Shown here: piece after piece, positions 36,326 through 50,623 of the stretch
How positions within the stretch are numbered: position 1 is the first letter of the stretch
Layout: each line of letters starts with the position of its first letter
DNA from: Mycobacteriales bacterium
Lineage (GTDB): Bacteria > Actinomycetota > Actinomycetes > Mycobacteriales > CADCTP01
Direction of reading: 5' to 3'
DNA: 59,336 nucleotides
Assembly: GCA_035995165.1 (NCBI GenBank)
Contig: DASYKU010000020.1
Span: forward strand, 1 to 59,336
Position numbers and translations under genes: made by a program
The notes under the pieces: model-generated
What the model saw: only the letters and a program-made list of their open reading frames with translations
Databases searched by the model: none
Told to the model about the DNA's origin: nothing

Positions 36326-36931
36326 TCAGCGGCCGGAGTCGGCGGTGAGGTCGAACCCGGCCGCGAGCACGGCCTCCGCGACCGCGCGCATCGTCGTACG
36401 CCGGTCCATCGCGGTGCGCTGTATCCAGCGGAACGCCTCGGGCTCGGTCATCCCATGCTCGGTCATCAGCACGCCCTTGGCCCGCTCGACCGTCTTGCGC
36501 GCCTCCAGCCGCTCCTGCAGGCCGCCGACCTCCTGCTCGAGCGCGACGATCTCGGCGAACCGGGACGTCGCCATCTCGATGGTCGGCACCAGGTCCTTCT
36601 TCTGGAACGGCTTCACCAGGTATGCCATCGCGCCGGCCTCGCGGGCCCGCTCGACCAGATCGCGCTGCCCGAACGCGGTGAGGATCACCACCGGAGCCAC
36701 CCGCTCCCCCGCGATCCGCTCCGCCGCCGCGATCCCGTCCAGCTTGGGCATCTTCACGTCCAGGATGACCAGGTCCGGACGCAGCGAGTCCGCCATCGTG
36801 ATGGCCTCCTCACCGTCGCCGGCCTCGCCGACCACCGCGTAGCCCTCCTCCTCGAGCATCTCCTTGAGATCGAGGCGGATCAGCGCTTCGTCCTCGGCGA
36901 TGAGAACTCGGCGGGGCGGGGCGTCGGACAC
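36326..36931 (-). CDS. pdtaR: ANTAR-domain response regulator PdtaR
   Basis: A response regulator of about 201 residues. The receiver domain has the acidic pair in LIAEDEALIRLDL, the phosphoacceptor Asp in LVILDVKMP (about residue 58), LTAFGQRDLVERA and the conserved lysine in YLVKPFQKKDL. The C-terminal ANTAR domain (about residues 130-190) has ERAKGVLMTEHGMTEPEAF and WIQRTAMDRRTTM. It is very similar to M. tuberculosis Rv1626. PdtaR binds RNA stem-loops to control termination or translation when phosphorylated by PdtaS. GTG at 36931 is preferred because GGAG lies five bases upstream; GTG at 36958 has none. Confidence 0.95.
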   Translation of the reverse strand: MSDAPPRRVLIAEDEALIRLDLKEMLEEEGYAVVGEAGDGEEAITMADSLRPDLVILDVKMPKLDGIAAAERIAGERVAPVVILTAFGQRDLVERAREAGAMAYLVKPFQKKDLVPTIEMATSRFAEIVALEQEVGGLQERLEARKTVERAKGVLMTEHGMTEPEAFRWIQRTAMDRRTTMRAVAEAVLAAGFDLTADSGR

Positions 36932-37015
36932 GGGCACTCCAAGGCGTGGGGCGGACACGCGACGTCGCGGGCCGGAGACCGCAGCGTACCTGTCTAGACT
37001 TCTGGGGCGCGCCGA

Positions 37016-37099
37016 GCCGGGATGGTGGAATCGGCATACACGGGTGCCTCAAAAGCATCTGCCCGAAAGGGCTTGCGGGTTCGAGTCCCGCTCCCGGCA
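37016..37099 (+). tRNA. tRNA-Leu (CAA)
   Basis: An 84-base class II tRNA. The acceptor stem GCCGGGA pairs with TCCCGGC, the anticodon stem GGTGC/GCATC encloses the loop CTCAAAA with anticodon CAA, a long variable arm TGCCCGAAAGGGC follows, and the T-arm contains GGTTCGAGTCC. It reads UUG leucine codons, which are rare in this genome. The CCA end is not encoded. It lies between pdtaR and the decarboxylase gene, divergent from pdtaR. Confidence 0.96.
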
Positions 37100-37118
37100 C
37101 GCGCGGCGTGCCGGGAGC
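37090..37118 (+). terminator. Inverted repeat covering the 3' end of tRNA-Leu
   Basis: A perfect 13-bp inverted repeat (37090-37102 and 37106-37118) with a three-base spacer starts ten bases inside the tRNA. The left arm is the 3' half of the acceptor stem and the discriminator base; the right arm mirrors it downstream. It may end transcription, but it would compete with folding of the tRNA itself. No T-run follows at once. Confidence 0.6.
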
Positions 37119-37145
37119 GTTTCGCTGCTCCCTGGCCGGTCAGTG

Positions 37146-37396
37146 GGCCGGTCGCCATGCTTTCCGGGGGGCCGAGCCCCCCGCCCCCGCGTTCCGGAAC
37201 GTCACCTTTCCGCGGCGCCAGTCGCCATGCTTCCGGGCGCCGGGCCCCCGCGCCGCGCGTTGCGGGACGTCACCTCTCCGCGTGGCCGGTCGCCATGCTT
37301 TCCGGGCCGAGCCCCGCGCGCCCCCGCGTGGCGCGACGTCATCTTTCCCGCGTTCCGGGACGTCGCCTTCTCCGGGTGGCGGGGACGTCGCCGGAG
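37146..37396. repeat. About 70-bp imperfect tandem repeats
   Basis: Between tRNA-Leu and the decarboxylase gene (about 440 bp without a convincing gene), the motif GTCGCCATGCTTTCCGGG and variants recurs at 37151, 37221, 37289 and 37362, with spacing 70, 68 and 73 bases. Between these lies a second motif ACGTCACCTTTCCGCG and variants near 37199, 37267 and 37336. Open frames across it code only for repetitive Arg/Gly/Pro-rich peptides with no recognisable domain. Confidence 0.82.
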
Positions 37397-37544
37397 CGGG
37401 CGCGGGCACGGTCGGTGCGGGCGGCGGGGTCGTAGCCGACCGAGGCGCCTCGCCGCCGTCCGGTAGGACGGTCCCGCGAAACGTCCAGCTGGGCATGGGG
37501 CCAACCTGCCATGGGCGCGGGAACCGTATTTTGGGGCCGTGCAC

Positions 37545-38939
37545 ATGACTCCCGAACAATTCCGGCGGTACGGGCGCGAGGTCGTCGACTGGGTCGCCGA
37601 CTACTGGGAGCGGGCCGAGTCGCTGCCGGTGGGGGCGCGGGTGAAGCCGGGCGAGATCGCCGCGTCGATGCCGCCGGCCCCGCCGGAGGCCGGGGAGCCG
37701 TTCTCGGCGTTCCTCGGTGACCTCGACCGGGTCGTGCTGCCCGGGATCACGCACTGGCAGCACCCCTCGTTCTTCGCCTACTTCCCGGCGAACGCGTCCG
37801 GGCCGGCCGTGCTGGCAGACCTGGTGTCCTCGGGGCTCGGCGTGCAGGGCATGTTGTGGGCCACCTCGCCCGCGGCGACCGAGGTCGAGACCGTCGTCAT
37901 GGACTGGCTCGCGCAGGCGCTGGGCCTGCCCGAGCGCTTCCGCGGAAACGGCGTCATCCAGGACACCGCGTCCAGCTCCGTGCTGTGCGCGGTGATCGCG
38001 GCGCTGCACCGGGCCTCGGGCGGATCGGTGCGCACCGACGGCGTCCGCGACCGGTACGCGGTGTACCTCTCCCCCGAGACGCACTCCGCCGGCGAGAAGG
38101 CGGTCCGGATCGCCGGGCTCGGCGACGCCGCGATCCGGGTGCTCGACGTCGACCCGGACTCGCTGTCGATCACCGCGGACTCGCTGCGGGAAGCGACCGC
38201 CGCGGACCGCGCCGCCGGGGTCACGCCGCTGCTGATGCTCGCCACCGTCGGCACCACCTCGACCACCGCGATCGACCCGGTGCGGGCCCTCGGCCAGGTC
38301 TGCCGGGCCGAGGACGTCTGGCTGCACGTCGACGCCGCGTACGCCGGGGTCGCCGCGGTCTGCCCCGAGTTCCGCTGGCTCGGCGACGGCCTCGAGCTCG
38401 CCGACTCCTACGCGACGAACCCGCACAAGTGGCTGCTCACCAACTTCGACTGCGACGCGTTCTGGGTCGCCGACCCGGACACGCTGGTCGGCGCGCTGTC
38501 GGTGCTGCCGGAGTTCCTCCGCAACGCGCAGACCGAGTCCGGCGCGGTGATCGACTACCGGGACTGGCAGGTGCCGCTGGGCCGCCGGTTCCGCGCGCTC
38601 AAGCTCTGGGCCGTCCTGCGCTGGTACGGCCTGGAGGGGCTGCGCGAGCACATCCGGACCGGCGTCGGGCTGGCCCAGGAGCTCGCGGCCTGGGCCCGCG
38701 CGGACAGCCGGTTCGAGGTCGTCGCGCCGCACCCGCTGAGCCTGGTCTGCCTGCGCCTGGTGGCCGGCGACGAGGCGACCGAGGCGCTGCTGCGGGCCGT
38801 CAACGAGTCCGGGCAGGCGTACCTGTCGCACACCAAGGTGCACGGCCGGTACGTGCTGCGGGTGGCGATCGGCGCCACCCGCACCGAACGCCGCCACGTC
38901 GAAGCCCTGTGGGCCCTCCTCCAACGCCTGGCCGGCTAG
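37545..38939 (+). CDS. PLP-dependent aromatic-L-amino-acid-type decarboxylase
   Basis: A 464-residue group II decarboxylase. PLP-binding landmarks are THSAGEKA (stacking His, about residue 180), HVDAAYAG (Asp, about residue 263) and NPHKWLLTNFDCDAFWV with the Schiff-base lysine (about residue 295). The N-terminal MTPEQFRRYGREVVDWVADYW and ITHWQHPSFFAYFPAN are typical of DOPA, tryptophan and phenylalanine decarboxylases. It would turn an aromatic amino acid into an amine plus CO2; the exact substrate is unknown. ATG at 37545 is preferred over GTG at 37539 for spacing from GGGG. It is tail to tail with the MarR gene. Confidence 0.92.
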   Translation: MTPEQFRRYGREVVDWVADYWERAESLPVGARVKPGEIAASMPPAPPEAGEPFSAFLGDLDRVVLPGITHWQHPSFFAYFPANASGPAVLADLVSSGLGVQGMLWATSPAATEVETVVMDWLAQALGLPERFRGNGVIQDTASSSVLCAVIAALHRASGGSVRTDGVRDRYAVYLSPETHSAGEKAVRIAGLGDAAIRVLDVDPDSLSITADSLREATAADRAAGVTPLLMLATVGTTSTTAIDPVRALGQVCRAEDVWLHVDAAYAGVAAVCPEFRWLGDGLELADSYATNPHKWLLTNFDCDAFWVADPDTLVGALSVLPEFLRNAQTESGAVIDYRDWQVPLGRRFRALKLWAVLRWYGLEGLREHIRTGVGLAQELAAWARADSRFEVVAPHPLSLVCLRLVAGDEATEALLRAVNESGQAYLSHTKVHGRYVLRVAIGATRTERRHVEALWALLQRLAG

Positions 38940-39395
38940 TCACCAGGGCGGGCGCAGGCCGCGCCAGGGGCCGGGCTCGGGGCCGGCGGCGGCGAGCCCG
39001 GCCTTCAGCTGGGCCAGCCGGTCCGCGCCGAGCCGGTCGGTCAGCCGGGCGTCGATCGCGGCCAAGGCCGCCCCGGCGGCCCGCACGCAGGCCCAGCCCC
39101 GGTCGGTGAGCACGAGCAGCTTCCCGCGCCGGTCGGTCGGGTGCGGCTCGCGCCGGACGTACCCGGCCCGTTCCAGCTCGTCGACCAGCTGGCCGGCGGA
39201 CTGCTTGGTGATGCCGAGGTGCTCGGCGACCTGCACCGAGGTGGCGCCGCCGAACGACAGCCGGGACAGCGCGTACCCGTGCGCGGGGCGCAGCCCGCCG
39301 AACCCGGCCGCGTCCAGGTCCGCGCCGAGCTCGTCCTGGAGCTGCCGCAGCGCCAGGCTCAGCAGCACCACGAGATCGGGAGTTGACGCGGTCAC
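38940..39395 (-). CDS. MarR family transcriptional regulator
   Basis: A 151-residue winged-helix protein. The recognition region is SVQVAEHLGITKQSAGQLVDELERAGYVRREPHPTDRRGKLLVLTDRG, the classical MarR wing with the conserved Asp-Arg-Arg. It probably represses itself and the divergent cupin gene by binding repeats in the 55-bp gap between them. The effector ligand is unknown. The gene ends directly against the stop of the convergent decarboxylase gene. Confidence 0.92.
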   Translation of the reverse strand: MTASTPDLVVLLSLALRQLQDELGADLDAAGFGGLRPAHGYALSRLSFGGATSVQVAEHLGITKQSAGQLVDELERAGYVRREPHPTDRRGKLLVLTDRGWACVRAAGAALAAIDARLTDRLGADRLAQLKAGLAAAGPEPGPWRGLRPPW

Positions 39396-39397
39396 GA

Positions 39398-39440
39398 TAG
39401 TCAGCCTAACTTACCTTCTAGTCAGTCAGCCTTACTACTG
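39398..39440. promoter_or_regulatory. Probable MarR operator with direct repeats
   Basis: In the 55-bp gap between the MarR and cupin genes, AGTCAGCCTAACTTAC (39399-39414) and AGTCAGCCTTACTACT (39424-39439) are near-copies spaced 25 bp apart, and TAGTCAG also occurs at 39419. The gap is unusually AT-rich for this genome. This is where a MarR dimer would control both promoters. Confidence 0.6.
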
Positions 39441-39450
39441 GGGAGAGTCC

Positions 39451-39822
39451 ATGCTCGTCGTACGACACGGCTCCGCGGACACCGTCGAACTGCACGGCGC
39501 CCGCTTCACCTCCTGCAGCGCACCCAGCAAGGGTGGCACCGAGCTCGCGATGTGGACCGTCGACGTGCCGGCGGGCGCGCCGGCCGCGCCACACCGGCTG
39601 GACCGCGAGGAGGTCCTGCACGTGCTGGCCGGGCGGCTCACGGTCGCCGTCGACGGCGAGCCGGCCGAGCTGGCGGCCGGCGACACGCTCGCGGCCCCGG
39701 CCGGGTCGCTGCTCTCGGTCGGCGCCGTCGACGCCCCGGCCCGCCTCCTCGCCTGCACCCGCGCCGGCCTCACCGCCACCATGGCCGACGGCACCGTCGT
39801 CAACCCGCCCTGGGCGCAGTAG
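39451..39822 (+). CDS. Small cupin-domain protein
   Basis: A 123-residue single-domain cupin. Cupin motif 1 is PHRLDREEVLHVLAGRLTV with His and Glu metal ligands partly kept, and the second half is GDTLAAPAGSLLSVGA. The second motif lacks a clear histidine, so metal binding is uncertain. The ATG at 39451 follows GGGGAG; the much longer upstream frame runs antisense to the MarR gene and is a shadow. It is probably the main target of the divergent MarR regulator. It may be a ligand-binding or small-molecule-modifying enzyme. Confidence 0.86.
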   Translation: MLVVRHGSADTVELHGARFTSCSAPSKGGTELAMWTVDVPAGAPAAPHRLDREEVLHVLAGRLTVAVDGEPAELAAGDTLAAPAGSLLSVGAVDAPARLLACTRAGLTATMADGTVVNPPWAQ

Positions 39823-39825
39823 GGA

Positions 39826-41250
<1,425 letters not shown>

Positions 41251-41260
41251 CCGCGCGACC

Positions 41261-45823
<4,563 letters not shown>

Positions 45824-45920
45824 GGGCTGCTCCCGTCATCTGCAACACAAGCTCGGCAGGGACGGCGTCGGCCCACGTTCGATCAATTCTACCCGGGATG
45901 GTGCGGCGGGGACCCCGGGG

Positions 45921-45945
45921 ATGACAACGGCGTTACGTGTGTGAC
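45921..45945 (-). promoter_or_regulatory. GTnAC-like repeats upstream of gltB
   Basis: On the gltB strand, GTCAC, GTAAC and GTCAT lie within 25 bases, about 100 bases upstream of the gltB start, with spacings of four and six bases. GlnR boxes of actinobacteria contain GTnAC half-sites with six-base spacers, and gltB is a classic nitrogen-regulated gene. The match is partial. Confidence 0.28.
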
Positions 45946-45952
45946 GAGGGCC

Positions 45953-46777
45953 TCACCCGCGGCGCCGGCGGAGCACCACGAACAGCAGCACCAGCACGGC
46001 GGCCGCGGCGGCGGCCGGGATGGCGCGCTTGGCCACGGCGCCGCCGGCCGCCTCGAACAGGTCGATCGGCTCGGCCTCGGCCCGCGGGGCCGGGCGCGGC
46101 GCGCTGGTCACGGCCGGGGTGGGGGCGGCGGCCGGGGTGGGGGCGGCGGCCGGGGCGGCGAGGGGCTCGGCGGCCGGGGCGGCGCTGCCGGCGGCCGCGG
46201 TCGTCGCGGCGGCCTCGGCGGCGACCTCGGCGCCGGCCGGGCCGCTGCCGTTCTGGCTCTCGGCCGACACGCCCGACTCGGCCGAGGCCGGCTCGGCGCC
46301 CGCGGGGGCCGCGGCCGGGGTGGCCAGCGCCTGGCTGTTGCCGAGCTCGCCGGCCAGGCAGTCGGCGAACCGGCCGAGCAGCTTGTTGCCCACGTCGTTC
46401 ATCACGCCGCGGCCGAACTGGGCCGGCTTGCCGGTGATCGACAGGTCGGTGGTCACCGCGACCCGGGAGGTCGCACCCTCGTCGAAGAGCTGGGCGGTCA
46501 CCCGCGCGGTCGCCGTGCCGCTGCCGCGGGTCTCCTTGCCGCGGGCCTCGAGCACCGCGATCCGCTGCGTCTCGTCCTTCTCCACGAAGCTCGCGGTCCC
46601 GCCGTAGGTGACCGTGATGGGGCCGACCTTGACCTTGACCGTGCCCTCGAAGTCGTCCCCGTCGACCTTGGTGATCGTGGCGCCGGGCATGCACGGCGCG
46701 ATCCGGTCGATGTCCAGCAGGACGGGCCAGGCCTGGGCGGCCGGCACCGGCACCGAGAACTCGTGGTCGAGCCGCAT
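45953..46777 (-). CDS. coxG: CoxG-like SRPBCC protein with C-terminal membrane anchor
   Basis: A 274-residue protein. The N-terminal 150 residues are a CoxG (SRPBCC) domain (EFSVPVPAAQAWPVLLDIDRIAPCMPGA, then DFEGTVKVKVGPITVTY). This is followed by a 90-residue Ala/Pro/Glu-rich linker with PAAAPTP repeats, a final membrane helix (AAAAVLVLLFVVL) and a basic end. CoxG proteins tether molybdenum hydroxylases of this family to the membrane. It is the last gene of the cox-type operon. Its ribosome site GGAGGAG overlaps the end of the mobA gene. Confidence 0.88.
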   Translation of the reverse strand: MRLDHEFSVPVPAAQAWPVLLDIDRIAPCMPGATITKVDGDDFEGTVKVKVGPITVTYGGTASFVEKDETQRIAVLEARGKETRGSGTATARVTAQLFDEGATSRVAVTTDLSITGKPAQFGRGVMNDVGNKLLGRFADCLAGELGNSQALATPAAAPAGAEPASAESGVSAESQNGSGPAGAEVAAEAAATTAAAGSAAPAAEPLAAPAAAPTPAAAPTPAVTSAPRPAPRAEAEPIDLFEAAGGAVAKRAIPAAAAAAVLVLLFVVLRRRRG

Positions 46778-46780
46778 CGC

Positions 46781-47353
46781 TCACTCCTCCCCCGCCGCCA
46801 GCGCGGCGAGATCATCCGGGACATCCACATCATGCGGGTCGCCGGTCCCGTCACACGGAACCAGCCGTACCCGGTCGAGGTTCGCCGCCAACCACGGTCC
46901 GGCGCCCCGGTCGCCGGTCGCCGCGGCCGCGACCTCACCCAGAACCGTACGACCGAGCAGCACCGGGTGTCCGCGCCGCCCCCCGTACGTGGCCTGGGCG
47001 GCAGCGCCGCCGGCCGCGATCAGCCGCCGGACGGACTCCGGCCCCAGCCCGGGCGTGTCGACCAGCGTGACCACGACCGCCTCGGCCCCGGCCGGCAGCG
47101 CGGCCAGCCCGGCCCGCAGCGACGAGCCCATCCCCGTCCGCCAGTCCGGGTTGACCACCACCGCGGGCAGCGACACCGCCGCGCGGACCTCGTCGGCGGC
47201 CGCGCCGAGCACCACGGTCACCGGGTCGCAGCCGCCGGCGGCCAGCAGCTCGACCGCGCGCTCGACCAGCAGCCGGCCGTGCAGCCGGACCAGCGCCTTG
47301 GGCGAGCCGTAGCGGCTGCCGCCCCCGGCCGCGAGCACCAGCCCCGCGATCAC
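46781..47353 (-). CDS. MobA-like nucleotidyltransferase
   Basis: A 190-residue protein. It starts IAGLVLAAGGGSRYGSPKALV, the nucleotide-binding loop of the MobA/MocA family, with VVTLVDTPGLGPESVRRL carrying the metal-binding Asp and RRGHPVLLGR later. In molybdenum hydroxylase operons such proteins (MocA type) attach CMP or GMP to the molybdopterin cofactor; CoxL-type enzymes use the cytosine form. GTG at 47353 overlaps the xdhC stop (GTGA); the longer frame is a shadow. Confidence 0.9.
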   Translation of the reverse strand: MIAGLVLAAGGGSRYGSPKALVRLHGRLLVERAVELLAAGGCDPVTVVLGAAADEVRAAVSLPAVVVNPDWRTGMGSSLRAGLAALPAGAEAVVVTLVDTPGLGPESVRRLIAAGGAAAQATYGGRRGHPVLLGRTVLGEVAAAATGDRGAGPWLAANLDRVRLVPCDGTGDPHDVDVPDDLAALAAGEE

Positions 47354-48462
47354 GCCGACCGCACCACCGAGCGGTGGATGGCGCCCTCGGTCTCGCCCAG
47401 CGGCACCCCGGACCCGCCCCAGCGGCCGGCCACGATCTCGGCTGCGACCGCGACCGCGGTCTCCTCCGGGGTACGGGCGCCGAGGTCCAGCCCGATCGGC
47501 GAGCGCAGCCGGGCCAGCTCGCCCTCGGTCAGCCCGACCTCGCGCAGCCGCTCGATCCGGTCCTCGTGGGTGCGCCGGGAGCCCATCGCCCCGACGTACC
47601 AGGCCGGGGTGCGCAGTGCGACCTCCAGCAGCGGTACGTCGAACTTCGGGTCGTGGGTCAGCACGCAGATCACCGTGCGCTCGTCGACGTGCTGCCGGGC
47701 CAGGTAGCGGTGCGGCCACTCGACGACGACCTCGTCGGCGTCCGGGAACCGGCGCGCGGTCGCGAACACCGCGCGGGCGTCGCAGACGGTCACCCGGTAG
47801 CCGAGGAACGAGCCGATCCGGGCGACCGCGGCGGCGAAGTCGATCGCGCCGAAGACCAGCATCCGCGGCGGCGGCGCGTACGCCTCGACGAACACCGTCA
47901 CGTCGTCCATCCGGCGCTCGCCGTCGGACCCGTAGTGCCGCTGCCCGGTCGCGCCCTGGGCCAGCATCCCGCGGGCGTCGTCGGTCACGGCCGCGTCCAG
48001 GCCCTCGACGCCGAGGGTGCCGCTGACCCGGTCCGGCCACACCGCCATCCGGGCGCCGACCTCACCGAGCCCGGAGATGACCGTCGCCAGCGCGACCGGC
48101 TGGTCGGACTCGATCGAGGTGAGCACCTCGCCGACCTGCGGGTTGTCCGTGGCCGAGACCGCCTGTACGAACACCGACACCGACCCGCCGCAGGTCAGCC
48201 CGACCGCGAACGCGTCCGAGTCGGAGTAGCCGTACTGCTGCAGGACCGGCGGCTCGCCGCCGAGGACGTCCTGGGCCAGCTCGTACACGGCGCCCTCGAC
48301 GCAGCCGCCGGAGACGCTGCCGGCGACCTCGCCGCCGGGCTCGACCGCCATCGCCGCGCCCGGCGCCCGGGGTGCGCTCTTCGAGGTGCCGACCACGGTC
48401 GCCAGCGCGAACGGCTGCCCGGAGTCGTACCAGGACCTCAACGAGCCGAGGACGTCACGCAC
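47350..48462 (-). CDS. XdhC/CoxI family molybdenum hydroxylase maturation protein
   Basis: A 370-residue protein. The N-terminal XdhC_CoxI domain has VGTSKSAPRAPGAAMAV and GSVSGGCVEGAVYE; the C-terminal Rossmann domain has MLVFGAIDFAAAVARIGSFL and YVGAMGSRRTHEDR. XdhC proteins bind the molybdenum cofactor, help insert its terminal sulfido ligand and deliver it to the hydroxylase. It overlaps the VWA gene upstream by 8 bp and mobA downstream by 4 bp, so the three are tightly coupled. Confidence 0.93.
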   Translation of the reverse strand: MRDVLGSLRSWYDSGQPFALATVVGTSKSAPRAPGAAMAVEPGGEVAGSVSGGCVEGAVYELAQDVLGGEPPVLQQYGYSDSDAFAVGLTCGGSVSVFVQAVSATDNPQVGEVLTSIESDQPVALATVISGLGEVGARMAVWPDRVSGTLGVEGLDAAVTDDARGMLAQGATGQRHYGSDGERRMDDVTVFVEAYAPPPRMLVFGAIDFAAAVARIGSFLGYRVTVCDARAVFATARRFPDADEVVVEWPHRYLARQHVDERTVICVLTHDPKFDVPLLEVALRTPAWYVGAMGSRRTHEDRIERLREVGLTEGELARLRSPIGLDLGARTPEETAVAVAAEIVAGRWGGSGVPLGETEGAIHRSVVRSA

Positions 48463-49587
48463 CGCCGACCTTCTTTCCGGCCACGATCATGGCCAGCTGC
48501 TCCAACGCTTCCAGGCTGTGGCCGGCCACGAAGTCGTCCACGTGGGGCAGCGCGGCGGCGAGCCCGGCGGCCAGCGGGGCGAACCCCGGCCGGGCCTTGC
48601 GCGGGTTGCACCACACCACCCTCCGGGCCAACAACGACAGCCGCCGCATTTGTGCCCCGAGCAGCGCCGGGTCGTCCCGTTCCCAGCCGTCGGACAGGAT
48701 CACCACGACCGCGCCGCGGGCCGCGCCGCGCTGGCCCCAGCGGTCCAGGAACTCCCGCAGCAGCACGCCGAGCCGGGTGCCGCCGGACCAGTCCGGGACC
48801 GCGGCCGCGACCGCCGCCATCGCCCGGTCCGGGTCCGGGGTCGCCATCTCCCGGGTCACCCGGGTCAGCCGGGTGCCGAGGGTGAAGACCTCGGTCCGGG
48901 CGCCGCGGCGGCGGGTGGCCGCGTGCGCGAACCGCAGCAGCACGTCGGCGTACCCGCTCATGGACCCGCTCACGTCGACCAGCAGCACCACCGGCCGGGG
49001 CCGCACCGAGCGGCGCCTCCAGCGCGGCCGGACCGGCTCGCCCCCGGACCGCAGCAACGCCCGGACCGTACGGCCGGGGTCGACCGCGCCCGGGTGCGGC
49101 GAGGGCCGGCGGCGCCGGGACGGGCGGGACTCCCCCGGCAGCGAGAGCGCCGCCAGCGCCCGGTCCAGCAGGGCCCGCTCGGCCGCCCCGAGCGTGGTGA
49201 CGTCCTTGTGCCGCAGGGTCTCCACCCGGCTCGCGGCGGCCTGCAGGACGCTGTCCTCGGTCCCGTCCAGCTCGTCCTCGACCCCGTCCGGGTCCGGGAC
49301 GGCCAGCGTGATCGGCACCGCCCGGACCAGGTGTTGGGTCCGCGGCTGCAGTCGCGGCAGGTCGCCGGTGACCAGCGCGTCGAAGATCGCGTCGTACTTG
49401 CGCAGGTCGCCGGGGTTGGCGCAGAAGGTGACCCGGCCGGCCCAGTAGAGGTCGGCGCGGCGGGTCGGGTCCAGCGCGACCGCGGCCCGGACCGCCTCGG
49501 CCACCCGGTCCGGCCCGGCCGGCACCCCGGCCGAGTCGAGCGCGCGTCCGAGCCCGACGAACACCCGCACCGGGTCGTCGAGCGCGG

Positions 49588-49591
<4 letters not shown>
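48455..49591 (-). CDS. coxE: VWA-domain protein, CoxE type
   Basis: A 378-residue protein. The C-terminal von Willebrand A domain has the MIDAS motif DVSGSMSG (Asp206, Ser208, Ser210) and a later VVVILSDGWERDD. The N-terminal half is the helical region typical of CoxE. CoxE works with the MoxR-type ATPase CoxD to mature the molybdenum-copper or molybdenum active site. ATG at 49591 overlaps the ATPase stop (ATGA); the longer frame upstream is antiparallel junk inside the ATPase gene. Confidence 0.93.
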
Positions 49592-50499
<908 letters not shown>

Positions 50500-50572
50500 T
50501 CGCCCTCCCGTACCCCAGGTTTCCTGGTCGTCCCGCCGGTCAGCCGGCTCGTTGATCCCTGTCCATAGTGCG

Positions 50573-50606
50573 CCCGTGGCCGCCTCGGCATCGAGGCGGC
50601 CACGGG
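50573..50606 (-). terminator. Stem-loop between coxM and coxD
   Basis: A perfect 15-bp inverted repeat (50573-50587 and 50592-50606) with the loop GCAT starts 18 bases after the coxM stop. No T-run follows. It has the same form as the liv stem-loop (15-bp stem, four-base loop) and should reduce transcription of the maturation genes relative to the structural genes or stabilise the coxSLM mRNA end. Confidence 0.75.
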
Positions 50607-50623
50607 TGTGAGTCCGGGAGGGA

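Noticed and set aside
36995-37000. TAGACT as a -10 box for tRNA-Leu
   Set aside because: Position is plausible but no -35 element stands at the right distance (CCGGAG there), so support is too weak.
37016-37396. Possible integrated element or att site at tRNA-Leu
   Set aside because: No integrase gene or direct repeat of the tRNA 3' end was found; the downstream copy is inverted, not direct.
45886-45891. TAGAAT as a -10 box for gltB
   Set aside because: A good -10 match on the gltB strand, but the only TTGTCA lies 30 bases upstream, far from the usual 16-18.
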